A stretch of 64,000 nt of DNA, from contig JAEEQW010000001.1 of assembly GCA_016285515.1 (NCBI GenBank), positions 248,001 to 312,000 of the forward strand. The letters are read 5' to 3'. The translations under genes were made by a program, and so were the position numbers. How positions within the stretch are numbered: the first letter of the stretch is position 1; every line of letters starts with the position of its first letter. This DNA comes from Bacteroidales bacterium. Lineage in GTDB: Bacteria > Bacteroidota > Bacteroidia > Bacteroidales > BM520. Positions 18,130 to 28,776 of this stretch are shown here, piece by piece. Under the pieces are notes generated by a model, which was not told where the DNA came from, ran no database searches, and saw nothing but the letters and a program-made list of their open reading frames with translations.

Positions 18130-18435
18130 GTGAACCAAAGGATTAGAATTAAATTAAAATCGTATGATCACAACTTAGTTGACAAGTCAGCTGAGAAGAT
18201 CGTCAAGACAGTGAAGACAACAGGCGCTGTCGTAAGCGGTCCTATCCCATTGCCAACTAACAAGCAGATTTTCACAGTTAACCGTTCCACGTTTGTTAAC
18301 AAGAAATCTCGTGAGCAATTCCAGCTCTCCACATATAAGAGACTGCTGGACATCTACAGTACAACTTCAAAGACCATCGATGCTTTAATGAAGCTCGAGT
18401 TGCCAAGTGGCGTTGAAGTAGAAATCAAAGTTTAA
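18130..18435 (+). CDS. rpsJ: 30S ribosomal protein S10
   Basis: 101 residues, uS10, from a GTG start at 18130 ([18 protein letters not shown]). The [21 protein letters not shown] stretch and the final GVEVEIKV are family-typical. It sits directly after fusA, so the str and S10 clusters are continuous; no separate promoter is seen. Confidence 0.97.
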   Translation: MNQRIRIKLKSYDHNLVDKSAEKIVKTVKTTGAVVSGPIPLPTNKQIFTVNRSTFVNKKSREQFQLSTYKRLLDIYSTTSKTIDALMKLELPSGVEVEIKV

Positions 18436-18459
18436 AGAAACAAAAAACATTAGAAGAAA

Positions 18460-19089
18460 ATGTCAGGATTAATTGGAAAGAAACTTGGAATGACAAGTAT
18501 TTACGACGAGAAGGGTAGAAATATTCCGTGTACCGTTCTTGAAGCAGGTCCTTGTTATGTAACCCAAGTTAAGACATTGGAAAAAGATGGTTATGAAGCT
18601 ATTCAGTTAGCTTTCGATGACGCAAAAGAAAAGAATACTCCTAATGCCATGAAGAAGCATTTCGAAAAGGCAGGAGTAACCCCTAAACGCATTGTTCATG
18701 AATTCACCAGATTCGAAGCGGGTTCGAGAAAATCTTATGGTGAAGAACTTCGCGTGGACATCTTCCAGGAAGGCGAATTTGTTGATGTGGTTGGTTACAC
18801 AAAAGGCAAGGGCTTCCAGGGTGTTGTTAAAAGACACGGTTTCAGCGGTGTCGGTGATCAAACCCACGGTCAGCACAATCGTCTGAGAGCACCAGGTAGT
18901 ATCGGCGCAAGTTCATATCCTTCAAGGGTATTCAAGGGTATGAGAATGGCCGGCAGAACTGGCAATCAGAGAGTGAAGATGATTAACCTCCAGATAATGA
19001 AGATCATATTGGAGAAGAATTTAGTATTAGTAAAAGGAGCCGTTCCAGGTTCTAAAGGTTCTTATGTATTTATTGAGAGATGGAGTTAG
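18460..19089 (+). CDS. rplC: 50S ribosomal protein L3
   Basis: 209 residues, uL3. Starts [19 protein letters not shown] and has the central [24 protein letters not shown] loop (the conserved Gln methylated in E. coli lies in GQ). Binds 23S rRNA near the peptidyl-transferase centre. Its 3' end overlaps rplD by 10 bases. Confidence 0.98.
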   Translation: MSGLIGKKLGMTSIYDEKGRNIPCTVLEAGPCYVTQVKTLEKDGYEAIQLAFDDAKEKNTPNAMKKHFEKAGVTPKRIVHEFTRFEAGSRKSYGEELRVDIFQEGEFVDVVGYTKGKGFQGVVKRHGFSGVGDQTHGQHNRLRAPGSIGASSYPSRVFKGMRMAGRTGNQRVKMINLQIMKIILEKNLVLVKGAVPGSKGSYVFIERWS

Positions 19090-19712
19090 TAGTATATAAC
19101 ATAAAGGGTGAAGAAACTTCTAGGAAAGTTCAACTCAATGATGACGTCTTTGCAATCGAGAAACCTAGCGACAATGCTATCTATTATGATGCAAAGCAGT
19201 ATATGGCTGATCAACGTCAGGGAACTCATAAGTCAAAAGAAAGAAGCGAGATTTCAGGTAGTACCAGAAAGCTCAAAAAACAGAAGGGTTCTGGTGCAGC
19301 ACGTTTCGGTGACATCCACAACCCGTTGTTCAGAGGCGGAGGCAGAGTGTTCGGTCCTCGTCCTCGTGACTATAGCTTCAAACTTAATAAAAAGGTAAAA
19401 GCTCTGGCACGCAAGTCAGCCCTCACTTACAAGGCTGCAGACCAGAGAATAACTATTATTGAGGATTTTGCATTTGATGCCCCTAAGACTAAACAGTTTG
19501 TAGAATTGTTAAATAAATTCAATTATTCAGGCTACAGGACACTGTTTGTAGTTCCACAGTGCGACAGAAACGTATTGCTTTCGGCAAGAAACTTGAAGGA
19601 TGTTGAGATAACACGCGCCGACAGTATCAATACATACGGCTTGATGAAGGCTCACCACTTGTTTATCAGTGAGAATGCATTACCTGAAATTGAAAAAGTT
19701 TGTTTAAAGTAA
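19080..19712 (+). CDS. rplD: 50S ribosomal protein L4
   Basis: 210 residues, uL4. The extended loop [35 protein letters not shown] (key residues GSGAARFG and GGGRVFGP) reaches into the exit tunnel. Start overlaps rplC, which implies coupling. Confidence 0.97.
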   Translation: MELVVYNIKGEETSRKVQLNDDVFAIEKPSDNAIYYDAKQYMADQRQGTHKSKERSEISGSTRKLKKQKGSGAARFGDIHNPLFRGGGRVFGPRPRDYSFKLNKKVKALARKSALTYKAADQRITIIEDFAFDAPKTKQFVELLNKFNYSGYRTLFVVPQCDRNVLLSARNLKDVEITRADSINTYGLMKAHHLFISENALPEIEKVCLK

Positions 19713-19725
19713 AAATTAGTTGAAA

Positions 19726-20016
19726 ATGGGAATCATTATTAAACCTTTGGTAACTGAAAAAATGACGGCAATGAGCGAGAAGTTCAACCGTTATGCTTTT
19801 ATTGTTGATCCTAAGGCAAATAAAATAGAAATTAAGGACGCTGTGAAGAAGTTATACGGCGTTGATGTCGTTTCTGTAAACACCATGTATTACAGCGGCA
19901 AGTACAAATCCAGATTCACAAAACGTGGATATATCCAAGGAAGGACAAATGCTTTCAAGAAAGCAATTGTCACGTTAGCATCAGGTCAAGTTATTGATTT
20001 TTATAGCAATATTTAA
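19726..20016 (+). CDS. rplW: 50S ribosomal protein L23
   Basis: 96 residues from the ATG at 19726 ([13 protein letters not shown]); a TTG two codons upstream is less likely. The segment [19 protein letters not shown] and a basic loop [15 protein letters not shown] are typical. L23 lies at the tunnel exit and docks trigger factor and SRP. Confidence 0.95.
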   Translation: MGIIIKPLVTEKMTAMSEKFNRYAFIVDPKANKIEIKDAVKKLYGVDVVSVNTMYYSGKYKSRFTKRGYIQGRTNAFKKAIVTLASGQVIDFYSNI

Positions 20017-20020
20017 AGTA

Positions 20021-20845
20021 ATGGCTCTAAAGAAATTTAAACCGACAACTGCAGGTCAGCGTTTTAAAGTATTAAGCGCATTTGACGAGATTACCACTAA
20101 TAAGCCGGAAAAGAGTTTGCTCGTTCCGAAGAAGAGTACTGGTGGTAGGAATAGTGCAGGTAGAATGACCATCCGCTATATTGGCGGCGGTCATAAGCAA
20201 AAATATAGAATTGTAGATTTCAAACGCGATAAGGAAGGTGTTCCAGCAACCGTCAAATCAGTGGAATATGATCCAAACAGAACAGCTCGTATTGCTCTGT
20301 TGTATTATGCTGATGGTGAGAAGCGTTATATAATTGCCCCTCAAGGTATAAAGGTTGGGCAGCAGGTAAACTCCGGGAAGGGTGTAAGTCCTGAAGTTGG
20401 TAACGCCATGTATTTGAGCGAGATACCTTTCGGTACGATTATCCATAATATTGAACTCCGTCCGGGCCAGGGTGCCAAGATGGCGCGCAGTGCAGGTTCC
20501 TACGCACAGCTCGTGTCAAGAGACGGCAAGTTCGCTATTATCAAACTCCCTTCAGGAGAGACAAGAATGATTCTTCAGACTTGTAAGGCAACCATAGGAA
20601 TGGTCAGCAATTCAGACCACAACCTCGAAAGTTCAGGAAAAGCCGGCCGTTCAAGATGGCTTGGCCGTCGTCCTCGCAACCGTGGTGTTGTCATGAACCC
20701 TGTTGATCACCCAATGGGCGGTGGTGAAGGTAGAGCATCAGGCGGTATCCCACGTTCAAGAAAGGGTGTTGCTGCCAAAGGTTATAAGACTCGTTCTCCT
20801 AAGAAGGCATCCGATAAATATATTATTGAAAAACGTAAAAAATAA
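20021..20845 (+). CDS. rplB: 50S ribosomal protein L2
   Basis: 274 residues from ATG at 20021 ([15 protein letters not shown]). The active-site-proximal [17 protein letters not shown] loop includes the conserved His. An upstream open extension to 19994 overlaps rplW and is not used in the family. Confidence 0.97.
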   Translation: MALKKFKPTTAGQRFKVLSAFDEITTNKPEKSLLVPKKSTGGRNSAGRMTIRYIGGGHKQKYRIVDFKRDKEGVPATVKSVEYDPNRTARIALLYYADGEKRYIIAPQGIKVGQQVNSGKGVSPEVGNAMYLSEIPFGTIIHNIELRPGQGAKMARSAGSYAQLVSRDGKFAIIKLPSGETRMILQTCKATIGMVSNSDHNLESSGKAGRSRWLGRRPRNRGVVMNPVDHPMGGGEGRASGGIPRSRKGVAAKGYKTRSPKKASDKYIIEKRKK

Positions 20846-20850
20846 TAACT

Positions 20851-21114
20851 ATGAGTCGTTCATTGAAAAAAGGACCATATATCTATTGGAAATTAGAAAA
20901 GAAAGTCTTAGAACAAGCTGGTCCGGCAAAGAAAAGCGTTATCAAGACTTGGTCAAGAGCCTCTATGATTTCCCCGGATTTCGTTGGCTTGACCATAGCT
21001 GTGCATAACGGTAACAAGTTCATTCCTGTATATATAACAGAGAATATGGTAGGTCATAAGTTAGGCGAATTTGCACCGACGAGAATTTTCAGAGGTCATG
21101 CCGGTAATAGATAG
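20851..21114 (+). CDS. rpsS: 30S ribosomal protein S19
   Basis: 87 residues, uS19: [19 protein letters not shown], then [20 protein letters not shown]. It forms a complex with S13 in the 30S head. Five bases after rplB. Confidence 0.97.
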   Translation: MSRSLKKGPYIYWKLEKKVLEQAGPAKKSVIKTWSRASMISPDFVGLTIAVHNGNKFIPVYITENMVGHKLGEFAPTRIFRGHAGNR

Positions 21115-21140
21115 TCCTAATAAAAAAAACAGAATTAATA

Positions 21141-21572
21141 ATGGGATCAAGAAAACATAAAAGAGCAGAAATGCTTAAGGAAGCAAAGCGAACACAGTAT
21201 TTTGCTTCATTGAATGATTGTCCGAGCTCCCCTCAGAAAATGCGTCTCGTCGCTAATATGGTCAGAGGAGTTGACGTTGATAAAGCCCTGTATATCCTCA
21301 AATATTCCTCCAAGGAAGCATCCAAGAAGGTTTACAAGCTTTTACGCAGCGCCATCGCCAACTGGCAGTTCAAGAATGAGGGAGCAAGAATTGATGATGC
21401 TCACTTGTATATCAAGGAGATCATAGTTAATGAAGGACGTACTTTAAAACGTATTCAACCGGCACCTCAGGGACGTGCTCATAGAATTTTGAAACGTTCA
21501 AATCACGTGACAGTTATACTGGACTCAAGGTCCGCTCAACCTGTCGCTGAGAAAACAGATGAAAATAATTAA
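21141..21572 (+). CDS. rplV: 50S ribosomal protein L22
   Basis: 143 residues, uL22, with SPQKMRLVANMVRGVDVDKAL and the tunnel loop IQPAPQGRAHRILKRSNH. The N-terminus is about 20 residues longer than in E. coli, as in other Bacteroidetes. Confidence 0.96.
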   Translation: MGSRKHKRAEMLKEAKRTQYFASLNDCPSSPQKMRLVANMVRGVDVDKALYILKYSSKEASKKVYKLLRSAIANWQFKNEGARIDDAHLYIKEIIVNEGRTLKRIQPAPQGRAHRILKRSNHVTVILDSRSAQPVAEKTDENN

Positions 21573-21599
21573 TAAACGGTACTTAAATAATTAAAGCGA

Positions 21600-22340
21600 A
21601 TGGGACAAAAAACTAATCCAATCGGCAACAGGCTGGGCATCATCAGAGGATGGGACTCCAACTGGTATGGCGGAAAAAACTTCGATGAAAAATTAGTTGA
21701 AGACAATAAGATCCGCAAATATTTGAATACCCGTTTATCAAAAGCCGGTATTTCAAAAATATTCATTGAAAGAACTCTCAAGATAGTTACAGTAACCATC
21801 TTCACAGCCCGTCCGGGTCTTATCATAGGCAAAGGCGGCCAGGAAGTTGACAAGCTTAAGGAAGAGCTTAAGAAGGTTACAGGTAAGGAAATACAGATCA
21901 ATATCTCAGAAATCAAGCGTCCGGAACTTGATGCAGTGCTGGTGGCTTCAACAATTGCTCGTCAGATAGAAGGCAGAATCTCCTACCGCAGAGCCATAAA
22001 GACCAACATCAGCTTCGCAATGCGTATGGGCGCAGAAGGTATTAAGGTTTTGATTTCAGGTCGTATTGGCGGTGCTGAAATAGCAAGAAGCGAACAGTAT
22101 AAGGACGGCAGAATACCATTGCACACTCTCCGTGCTGATATCGACTATGCACACGATGAGGCTCACACTTCATACGGCAGAATAGGCATCAAGGTATGGA
22201 TATGCAAGGGCATGATCTATGGAAGACCTGATCTGTTTGTTCAGAACACCAACCTCAAGGGCGGCAAACCTGGTCCACAGGGTGGCGGCAGAGGCGGTGA
22301 CAGACCAAGAAGACCGAGAAAACCACAACAACAGCAATAA
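21600..22340 (+). CDS. rpsC: 30S ribosomal protein S3
   Basis: 246 residues, uS3: [22 protein letters not shown] domain motif [17 protein letters not shown], and C-terminal [15 protein letters not shown]. It lines the mRNA entry site. The end is a Gly/Arg/Pro/Gln-rich tail. Confidence 0.97.
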   Translation: MGQKTNPIGNRLGIIRGWDSNWYGGKNFDEKLVEDNKIRKYLNTRLSKAGISKIFIERTLKIVTVTIFTARPGLIIGKGGQEVDKLKEELKKVTGKEIQINISEIKRPELDAVLVASTIARQIEGRISYRRAIKTNISFAMRMGAEGIKVLISGRIGGAEIARSEQYKDGRIPLHTLRADIDYAHDEAHTSYGRIGIKVWICKGMIYGRPDLFVQNTNLKGGKPGPQGGGRGGDRPRRPRKPQQQQ

Positions 22341-22359
22341 ATATTAAATTTAAGATAAA

Positions 22360-22782
22360 ATGTTACAACCAAGGAAAACTAAGTACAGAAAAGTACAGAA
22401 GGCCAGAATGAAAGGCAACGCCCAGAGAGGTAATCAGTTAGCCTTTGGTTCATTTGGTATCAAAACTTTGGAACAGTGCTGGCTTACAGGAAGACAGATC
22501 GAAGCAGCTCGTCAGGCCGTTACCCGTAAGATGAGACGTGAAGGTCAGATTTGGATAAGAGTCTTCCCGGACAAACCAATCACTAAGAAACCAGCCGAAG
22601 TACGTATGGGTAAAGGTAAAGGTGCGCTCGACCAATATGTTGCTCCCATTACACCAGGCAGAATTTTATTCGAAGTCGATGGTGTACCTTTGGCTATTGC
22701 GAAGGAAGGTCTGCGCTTGGCAGCACAGAAACTCCCTGTTGACACAAAATTTGTTGTTAGACGTGACTACGTAGAAGAATAA
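22360..22782 (+). CDS. rplP: 50S ribosomal protein L16
   Basis: 140 residues, uL16: [24 protein letters not shown] start, [23 protein letters not shown] near the middle (conserved Arg and GKGKG), and [12 protein letters not shown] at the end. Binds at the A-site side of the large subunit. Confidence 0.97.
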   Translation: MLQPRKTKYRKVQKARMKGNAQRGNQLAFGSFGIKTLEQCWLTGRQIEAARQAVTRKMRREGQIWIRVFPDKPITKKPAEVRMGKGKGALDQYVAPITPGRILFEVDGVPLAIAKEGLRLAAQKLPVDTKFVVRRDYVEE

Positions 22783-22791
22783 TTAAATATC

Positions 22792-22986
22792 ATGAAGCAG
22801 CAAGAAATTAAAGAATTAAGTACTAATGATCTTAAAGATAAATTAGACGAATGGCAGAATCAGCTTGTAAAGCTGAAACTTAATCACTCAATATCTCCAC
22901 TGGATAATCCCGGTAAAATAAAGGTTTACCGCAGGACGATTGCTCGCATGAAATCTGAATTACAACGTAGAGATGTCAGAGCTTAA
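22792..22986 (+). CDS. rpmC: 50S ribosomal protein L29
   Basis: 64 residues, uL29: [18 protein letters not shown]..., [16 protein letters not shown] and [11 protein letters not shown]. It sits beside L23 at the exit tunnel. Confidence 0.95.
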   Translation: MKQQEIKELSTNDLKDKLDEWQNQLVKLKLNHSISPLDNPGKIKVYRRTIARMKSELQRRDVRA

Positions 22987-22999
22987 AATCTATCAGACA

Positions 23000-23254
23000 A
23001 TGGAAAGACATTTAAGAAAAGAAAGAATAGGCCTCGTTGTAAGCAACAAGATGGACAAGTCTATCGTTGTTAGCGTAGAAAGGCGCGTTAAACACCCTAT
23101 TTACGGTAAATTCGTAAAGAAAACCACAAAGCTGATGGCTCATGATGAAAATAATGAATGCAATATCGGTGATACTGTAAGAATTATGGAAACAAGGCCA
23201 TTAAGTAAAAATAAGTGTTGGAGACTAGTGAATATAATCGAAAAGGCTAAGTAA
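23000..23254 (+). CDS. rpsQ: 30S ribosomal protein S17
   Basis: 84 residues from ATG at 23000 ([21 protein letters not shown]); an upstream ATG at 22973 would overlap rpmC and add nine residues not seen in the family. The core [22 protein letters not shown] is typical of uS17. Confidence 0.95.
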   Translation: MERHLRKERIGLVVSNKMDKSIVVSVERRVKHPIYGKFVKKTTKLMAHDENNECNIGDTVRIMETRPLSKNKCWRLVNIIEKAK

Positions 23255-23255
23255 A

Positions 23256-23624
23256 ATGATACAACAAGAAACAAGATTAACAGTAGCTGATAACAGCGGC
23301 GCTAAGGAAGTCCTCTGTATTCGCGTGTTAGGCGGTACCAAGAAGAGATATGCTACCGTCGGCGACAATATAGTCGTGGCCGTCAAAAACGCTCTGCCTT
23401 CCGGCAACGTCAAGAAAGGCACTGTGGCCAAGGCTGTCGTAGTTCGTACTCATAAGGAAATCCGCCGTGCTGACGGTTCCTATATTCGTTTCGATGATAA
23501 TGCTTGCGTCCTCATCAATAATGCTGGTGATCTGGTAGGCACACGTATTTTCGGCCCTGTTGCCCGTGAGCTCAGAGACAAGCAATACACAAAAATAGTC
23601 TCTTTAGCACCCGAAGTTTTATAA
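23256..23624 (+). CDS. rplN: 50S ribosomal protein L14
   Basis: 122 residues, uL14: [30 protein letters not shown], and [15 protein letters not shown]. It sits at the subunit interface. Starts one base after the rpsQ stop. Confidence 0.97.
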   Translation: MIQQETRLTVADNSGAKEVLCIRVLGGTKKRYATVGDNIVVAVKNALPSGNVKKGTVAKAVVVRTHKEIRRADGSYIRFDDNACVLINNAGDLVGTRIFGPVARELRDKQYTKIVSLAPEVL

Positions 23625-23647
23625 TTAATTGAATAGTAGTAAGTATT

Positions 23648-23968
23648 ATGAATAAGAAATTTCGTTTGAAAAAAGGTGACAATGTTGTTGTTCTATCCGG
23701 CGAATCCAAAGGCCTTCGCGGCAGAATCCTCGAAATGGATTATAAGAATGATACCGCGATTGTCGAAGGCGTCAACCTGATGTCAAAACATACACGCCCT
23801 AATGCTAAAGACCCTAAAGGTGGCATTATTAAAAAAGAAGCCGCTATCAGAATCTGCAAACTCATGTATGTCGGCAGCAACAATGTTCCGACCCGCATCG
23901 GTAGAAGAGTCAATGAAAACGGCAAGATTATTCGTTTTTCTAAAAAAACCGGAGAGGAGATTAAATAA
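23648..23968 (+). CDS. rplX: 50S ribosomal protein L24
   Basis: 106 residues, uL24, with a KOW motif ([21 protein letters not shown]) and [22 protein letters not shown]. Early assembly protein of the large subunit. Its stop overlaps the rplE start by one base. Confidence 0.96.
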   Translation: MNKKFRLKKGDNVVVLSGESKGLRGRILEMDYKNDTAIVEGVNLMSKHTRPNAKDPKGGIIKKEAAIRICKLMYVGSNNVPTRIGRRVNENGKIIRFSKKTGEEIK

Positions 23969-24525
23969 TGGAATACGTACCAACATTAAAAACAAAATAT
24001 AAAAATGAGATTGTAAAGAATCTCACCGAGAAGTTTGGCTATAAGACTGTCATGCAGGTGCCAAAACTCCAGAAGATATGTCTCAATGAAGGTATCGGTG
24101 AGGCTATTACCGATAAGAAGCTTATCGACAATGCCATTGAAGAGATGACCCTTATCTCCGGACAGAGAGCTGTCGCTACCAAAAGTAGAAAGGATATTTC
24201 TAACTTCAAGTTGCGTAAGAAAATGCCTATCGGCGTCAGAGTTACGCTCCGTGGTGACAGGATGTATGAGTTCCTCGAACGTCTCATCAGTGTCTCCATC
24301 CCTCGTATCCGCGACTTCAGAGGCATAAATGACAAGGGTTTCGATGGAAGGGGCAACTTCTCCATGGGTATTACCGAACAGATAATATTCCCTGAAATCG
24401 TTATCGACAAGGTAACTAAAATCAATGGCATGGACATTACCTTTGTAACAACTGCGAAGACTGATGTCGAATGTCTCGAATTATTGAAACAATTTGGCTT
24501 CCCGTTTAAAAATCAAAACAGTTAA
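23968..24525 (+). CDS. rplE: 50S ribosomal protein L5
   Basis: 185 residues, uL5: [23 protein letters not shown], then [19 protein letters not shown] and [15 protein letters not shown]. Part of the 5S rRNA particle. Confidence 0.97.
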   Translation: MEYVPTLKTKYKNEIVKNLTEKFGYKTVMQVPKLQKICLNEGIGEAITDKKLIDNAIEEMTLISGQRAVATKSRKDISNFKLRKKMPIGVRVTLRGDRMYEFLERLISVSIPRIRDFRGINDKGFDGRGNFSMGITEQIIFPEIVIDKVTKINGMDITFVTTAKTDVECLELLKQFGFPFKNQNS

Positions 24526-24530
24526 CCGTT

Positions 24531-24830
24531 ATGGCAAAAGAATCAATGAAGGCGAGAGAAGTTAAAAGAGCAAAACTCGTCGCAAAGTATGCTGATAAGC
24601 GTGCAGCCCTCAAGAAAATCGTTATTAACGGCACTCCTGAAGAGGCAGCTGCAGCAAACAAGGCTCTCCAAAGATTACCAAAGAATTCTTCACCTGTCCG
24701 CATCCACAACAGATGTCAGCTTACAGGACGCCCTAAGGGTTATATCAGAAAATTTGGTATATCAAGAATCAACCTCAGAGAAATGGCTTTGAAAGGCCTG
24801 ATTCCTGGCGTAAAGAAAGCCAGCTGGTAA
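24531..24830 (+). CDS. rpsN: 30S ribosomal protein S14
   Basis: 99 residues, the longer zinc-free form of uS14: no CxxC pairs, with [20 protein letters not shown] and the end [11 protein letters not shown]. Located in the 30S head. Confidence 0.96.
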   Translation: MAKESMKAREVKRAKLVAKYADKRAALKKIVINGTPEEAAAANKALQRLPKNSSPVRIHNRCQLTGRPKGYIRKFGISRINLREMALKGLIPGVKKASW

Positions 24831-24858
24831 ATTATTGTAAATTTAAAATAGTATTAAA

Positions 24859-25254
24859 ATGATTACTGATCCAATAGCAGATTATTTAACACGTATCAGA
24901 AATGCCTTCTCGGCTCGGAAAGATATGGTCGAAATCCCTTCGTCTAAGATGAAGAAAGCTATTACCGAGATTTTATATAACAAAGGTTATATCTTGGATT
25001 ATAAATTCGAAGACGGATTACCTGGAAATATTAAAATAGCTCTTAAGTATCATCCTGTTTCCAAACAGTCAGCTATTTCAACTATTACTAGAATTAGTAA
25101 ACCTGGTCTCAGAAAATACGTAAGCGCAGAAGAAATGCCGCGCGTTAAAAATGGTTTGGGAATCGCTATCGTTTCAACTTCCAAGGGTCTTATGACCGAT
25201 AAGGAAGCTCGCGCAAAACATGTCGGTGGCGAAGTTATTTGTTACGTCAGTTAA
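24859..25254 (+). CDS. rpsH: 30S ribosomal protein S8
   Basis: 131 residues, uS8: [29 protein letters not shown] and C-terminal [20 protein letters not shown]. In other bacteria S8 represses the spc operon. Its region is less GC-rich than its neighbours. Confidence 0.97.
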   Translation: MITDPIADYLTRIRNAFSARKDMVEIPSSKMKKAITEILYNKGYILDYKFEDGLPGNIKIALKYHPVSKQSAISTITRISKPGLRKYVSAEEMPRVKNGLGIAIVSTSKGLMTDKEARAKHVGGEVICYVS

Positions 25255-25271
25255 TTAGAAAGGAGTTTAAC

Positions 25272-25832
25272 ATGTCAAGAATAGGTAAATTACCGATTAC
25301 AATCCCTGCAAACGTTAACGTTTCAATATCTGATGATAACATCATTACCGTAAAGGGACCAAAGGGAGAATTAAAACAACCGGTCGACAAGAGCATCACA
25401 GTAAAGGTGGAAGATGGCCAAGTTCATGTCACACGTCCTAACGATCAAAAACAGGAACGCAGCTACCACGGTTTATATCGTGCACTCATCAACAACATGA
25501 TTCACGGCGTAAGTGAAGGATTCAAAACAGTTCAGGAAGTTGTTGGTGTAGGTTATAAGGCTGAGGCAAAGGGTGAACATACGCTCGAACTCGGTCTCGG
25601 TTATTCACACAGCATCATAATGCAACTCGCACCTGAAATCAAAGTTCAGACTGTCAATGAAAGAGGTAAAAACCCTATGATTATCCTCACATCATGTGAC
25701 AAGCAACTGCTGGGACAAGTTGCAGCAAAAATCAGATCATTCAGAAAACCTGAACCTTATAAGGGCAAGGGTATCAAGTTTGAAAATGAAATATTACGTA
25801 AGAAAGCCGGAAAATCGGCATCAGCAAAGTAA
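25272..25832 (+). CDS. rplF: 50S ribosomal protein L6
   Basis: 186 residues from ATG at 25272 (MSRIGKLPITIPANV), preceded by an AAGGAG site at about 25260. An open frame upstream overlaps rpsH and is rejected. The C-terminal PEPYKGKGIKFENE motif is typical of uL6. Confidence 0.97.
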   Translation: MSRIGKLPITIPANVNVSISDDNIITVKGPKGELKQPVDKSITVKVEDGQVHVTRPNDQKQERSYHGLYRALINNMIHGVSEGFKTVQEVVGVGYKAEAKGEHTLELGLGYSHSIIMQLAPEIKVQTVNERGKNPMIILTSCDKQLLGQVAAKIRSFRKPEPYKGKGIKFENEILRKKAGKSASAK

Positions 25833-25849
25833 TTAAATCTTAAGAAGCT

Positions 25850-26206
25850 ATGAAAAACAAAAAGGAATTAAGAAGAATTCAGATAAAAAAACGTGTCAGG
25901 GGCAGTATCAGCAGAGGTACGGCCGCAAGACCTCGTATGTCTGTCTTCAGAAGCAATAAGGAAATTTATGTTCAGCTTATCGATGACATCAATGGAAGAA
26001 CCCTTGCATCCGCTTCTTCAAGATCAATAGAAGGCGCAGGTTCCGTTCCAAAAATCGAACAAGCCAAGATGGTGGGCAAAAAGGCAGCCGAAGTTGCTCT
26101 TGCCGCCGGCATTCAGACAGTTACTTTCGACAGAAACGGTTATTTATATCACGGTAGAGTCAAAGCTTTAGCTGATGCAGCTAGAGAAGGTGGCCTTAAA
26201 TTTTAA
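25850..26206 (+). CDS. rplR: 50S ribosomal protein L18
   Basis: 118 residues, uL18: [37 protein letters not shown] with the RPRMSVFRS core, and [23 protein letters not shown]. Binds 5S rRNA. Confidence 0.97.
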   Translation: MKNKKELRRIQIKKRVRGSISRGTAARPRMSVFRSNKEIYVQLIDDINGRTLASASSRSIEGAGSVPKIEQAKMVGKKAAEVALAAGIQTVTFDRNGYLYHGRVKALADAAREGGLKF

Positions 26207-26212
26207 TTAATT

Positions 26213-26740
26213 ATGTCAAACAACGCAAATAATAATACAGAAAGAGTTAATGCTCCCGAGTCAGAATTCGTAGACAGACTGGTAAGCATTGGAAGAGTAA
26301 CAAAAGTTACCAAGGGTGGTCGTACATTCAGTTTTTCAGCTATTGTCGTCATCGGCGATAAGAAGGGCAAGGTAGGCTATGGACTGGGTAAAGCCAGTGA
26401 AGTCACCGCAGCTATTCAGAAAGGCACTGATGATGCCAAGAAGAACATGATCACTGTTCCTGTACTCCACGGCACTCTTCCTCACGAAGAAGAAGGCAAG
26501 TATAGCGGTGCAAAGGTGTTTCTGAAACCTGCTGCTCCAGGTACCGGTGTCCTCGCCGGCGGTGCTATGCGTGCTGTTCTTGAAAGCGTTGGCGTAACCG
26601 ACGTCATTGCTAAATGTAAAGGCTCATCAAATCCTCATTCAGTTGTAAAAGCTACTTTCAACGCCCTCAGCAAAATGCATGACGCTTATCAGATAGCTCA
26701 ACTTAGAGGTATCAAACTGGAAAATGTGTTTAACGGCTAA
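26213..26740 (+). CDS. rpsE: 30S ribosomal protein S5
   Basis: 175 residues, uS5: [36 protein letters not shown] and [15 protein letters not shown]. Involved in decoding fidelity. Seven bases after rplR. Confidence 0.97.
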   Translation: MSNNANNNTERVNAPESEFVDRLVSIGRVTKVTKGGRTFSFSAIVVIGDKKGKVGYGLGKASEVTAAIQKGTDDAKKNMITVPVLHGTLPHEEEGKYSGAKVFLKPAAPGTGVLAGGAMRAVLESVGVTDVIAKCKGSSNPHSVVKATFNALSKMHDAYQIAQLRGIKLENVFNG

Positions 26741-26751
26741 AATTTTGCAAA

Positions 26752-26931
26752 ATGGAAAAAATTAAAATAACCCAGATACAAAGTATCATTGACAGACCTA
26801 AAAATCAGAGACTCGTCATGAAGGCTCTCGGTCTGACAAGAATGCACAAAACTGTTGAGCATAACGCTACTCCTCAAATCTTAGGTATGGTAGAAAAGGT
26901 GAAACACCTTGTCAAAGTCGAAAATGTTTAA
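26752..26931 (+). CDS. rpmD: 50S ribosomal protein L30
   Basis: 59 residues from ATG at 26752: MEKIKITQIQSIIDRPKNQR, then ALGLTRMHKTVEHNATPQILGMV. Size, sequence and place between rpsE and rplO identify uL30. Confidence 0.95.
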   Translation: MEKIKITQIQSIIDRPKNQRLVMKALGLTRMHKTVEHNATPQILGMVEKVKHLVKVENV

Positions 26932-26956
26932 TCCAATCTCTTAAATATTAATTAAC

Positions 26957-27403
26957 ATGGATTTAAGTAATCTTAAACCTGCTAAAGGTTCTGTAAAAAA
27001 CAAAACAAGATTAGGTCGTGGCCAGGGCTCTGGCAAAGGCGGCACAGCCACAAGAGGTACCAAAGGTGCAAAGTCACGTTCCGGTTACCATCAGAAAATA
27101 GGTTTTGAAGGTGGTCAGATGCCTCTCGCACGTCTTTTACCTAAATTTGGTTTCAAGAATATTAACCGTAAGGAATATGCCGGTATCAACATTGATACAA
27201 TCAATGAATTGGCTGCAAAGACCAATGTTACCGAAATGGATCCTGAATTCTTCGTTAAAAATGGTATCTGCTCAAAGCATGATATGATTAAGATACTCGG
27301 AAGAGGCGAAATTAAGACTAAGGTTAATGTTAAAGCTCATGCCTTCTCAGCTTCTGCTGTAAAGGCCATCGAATCATTAGGCGGTACAGCTACAAAAATT
27401 TAA
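26957..27403 (+). CDS. rplO: 50S ribosomal protein L15
   Basis: 148 residues, uL15: the Gly-rich basic N-terminus (RLGRGQGSGKGGTATRGTKG, SRSGYHQKIGFEGGQMPLARLLPKFGF) and a globular C-terminus. Late assembly protein beside secY. Confidence 0.97.
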   Translation: MDLSNLKPAKGSVKNKTRLGRGQGSGKGGTATRGTKGAKSRSGYHQKIGFEGGQMPLARLLPKFGFKNINRKEYAGINIDTINELAAKTNVTEMDPEFFVKNGICSKHDMIKILGRGEIKTKVNVKAHAFSASAVKAIESLGGTATKI

Positions 27404-27410
27404 TTAAGTT

Positions 27411-28754
27411 ATGGGTAAGTTTATAACTACATTAAAAAATATCAATAAGATAGATGAGCTCAGAAAAAGATTGCTCTACACCCTTGGAATGATTGCCATT
27501 TACCGTTTTGGCTCTTATGTTGTCCTCCCAGGTGTTGACCCTTCTTATCTGTCAGCATTGCAAAGCCAAGGAAGTTCCGGTCTTCTCGGCCTGCTGAACA
27601 TGTTCTCCGGCGGTGCATTCTCCAATGCATCTATCTTTGCATTAGGTATCATGCCTTACATCTCGGCTTCCATCGTAGTCCAGTTGCTGGGTATGGCTGT
27701 ACCTTATTTTCAGAAGCTCCAAAAGGAAGGCGAAAGCGGTCGTAATAAGTTGAATCAGATTACCCGTTATCTCACAATCCTCGTTGTTGCCATCCAGGCT
27801 CCTGCCTATATGGCAAACATCATCCGTCAGGTACCGGCCGCCGGCCTGTTCCCGTTCGATCCTAATGTCACAACCCCTCCGTTCTTCTTCACTTTGTCAT
27901 CAATCATAATCCTCATCGCAGGCACTATGTTTGTAATGTGGCTTGGTGAACGTATCACAGACAAGGGTATTGGCAATGGTATTTCAATCCTCATCACTAT
28001 AGGTATTATAGCACGTCTTCCTTTCGCTCTCGTCGGTGAATTTGTCGCAAGAACAAGCGCAGGCGGTGGCGGTCTCGTTGCTTTCCTGATAGAAATTGTC
28101 GTACTCCTGGTAATCGTTATCCTCTGTATCCTCCTCGTTCAGGGTACCCGCAGAATACCTGTACAGTATGCTAAGAGAATCCAGGGAAATCGTCAGTATG
28201 GCGGCGTCCGTCAGTATATCCCTCTGAAGATCAATGCTGCCGGTGTTATGCCTATCATCTTTGCTCAGGCCATCATGTTCCTCCCTATGACCATTGCCGG
28301 TTTCGGAAGTGAAAACATGGGCAGGTTTGCAGCAACATTTTCAAATATGAATGGTTTCTGGTATAATTTCGTATTCTTTATCCTCATAGTGCTGTTCACT
28401 TACTTCTATACAGCCATCACGATCAACTCCAATCAGATTGCCGAGGATATGAAGAAGAACGGCGGTTTCATCCCTGGCGTAAAACCTGGAAAGAAGACTG
28501 CTGAATATATCGATACCATTATGTCACGTATTACTCTTCCGGGCTCCTTATTCCTCGGTATCATAGCAATTTTGCCTGCTATCGTGCGTCTGTTCGGAGT
28601 AAATACTCAGTTTGCTCAGTTCTTCGGCGGTACTTCATTGCTGATTCTTGTCGGTGTGGTACTCGATACATTGAGTCAGATAGAAAGTTATTTGTTGATG
28701 CGTCACTATGACGGTCTTACAAAGTCAGGAAGAATAAAAGGTCGTACTTCGTAA
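27411..28754 (+). CDS. secY: Protein translocase subunit SecY
   Basis: 447 residues with about ten transmembrane helices. GLLNMFSGGAFSNASIFALGIMPYISASIV (key GLL..FSGG and ALGIMPYI) is the helix 2 region; RRIPVQYAKR and the C-terminal loop KNGGFIPGVKPGKKT are diagnostic. Channel of the Sec pathway in the inner membrane. Follows rplO as in most spc clusters. Confidence 0.98.
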   Translation: MGKFITTLKNINKIDELRKRLLYTLGMIAIYRFGSYVVLPGVDPSYLSALQSQGSSGLLGLLNMFSGGAFSNASIFALGIMPYISASIVVQLLGMAVPYFQKLQKEGESGRNKLNQITRYLTILVVAIQAPAYMANIIRQVPAAGLFPFDPNVTTPPFFFTLSSIIILIAGTMFVMWLGERITDKGIGNGISILITIGIIARLPFALVGEFVARTSAGGGGLVAFLIEIVVLLVIVILCILLVQGTRRIPVQYAKRIQGNRQYGGVRQYIPLKINAAGVMPIIFAQAIMFLPMTIAGFGSENMGRFAATFSNMNGFWYNFVFFILIVLFTYFYTAITINSNQIAEDMKKNGGFIPGVKPGKKTAEYIDTIMSRITLPGSLFLGIIAILPAIVRLFGVNTQFAQFFGGTSLLILVGVVLDTLSQIESYLLMRHYDGLTKSGRIKGRTS

Positions 28755-28776
28755 TCATCAGAACTTTGACAAGATT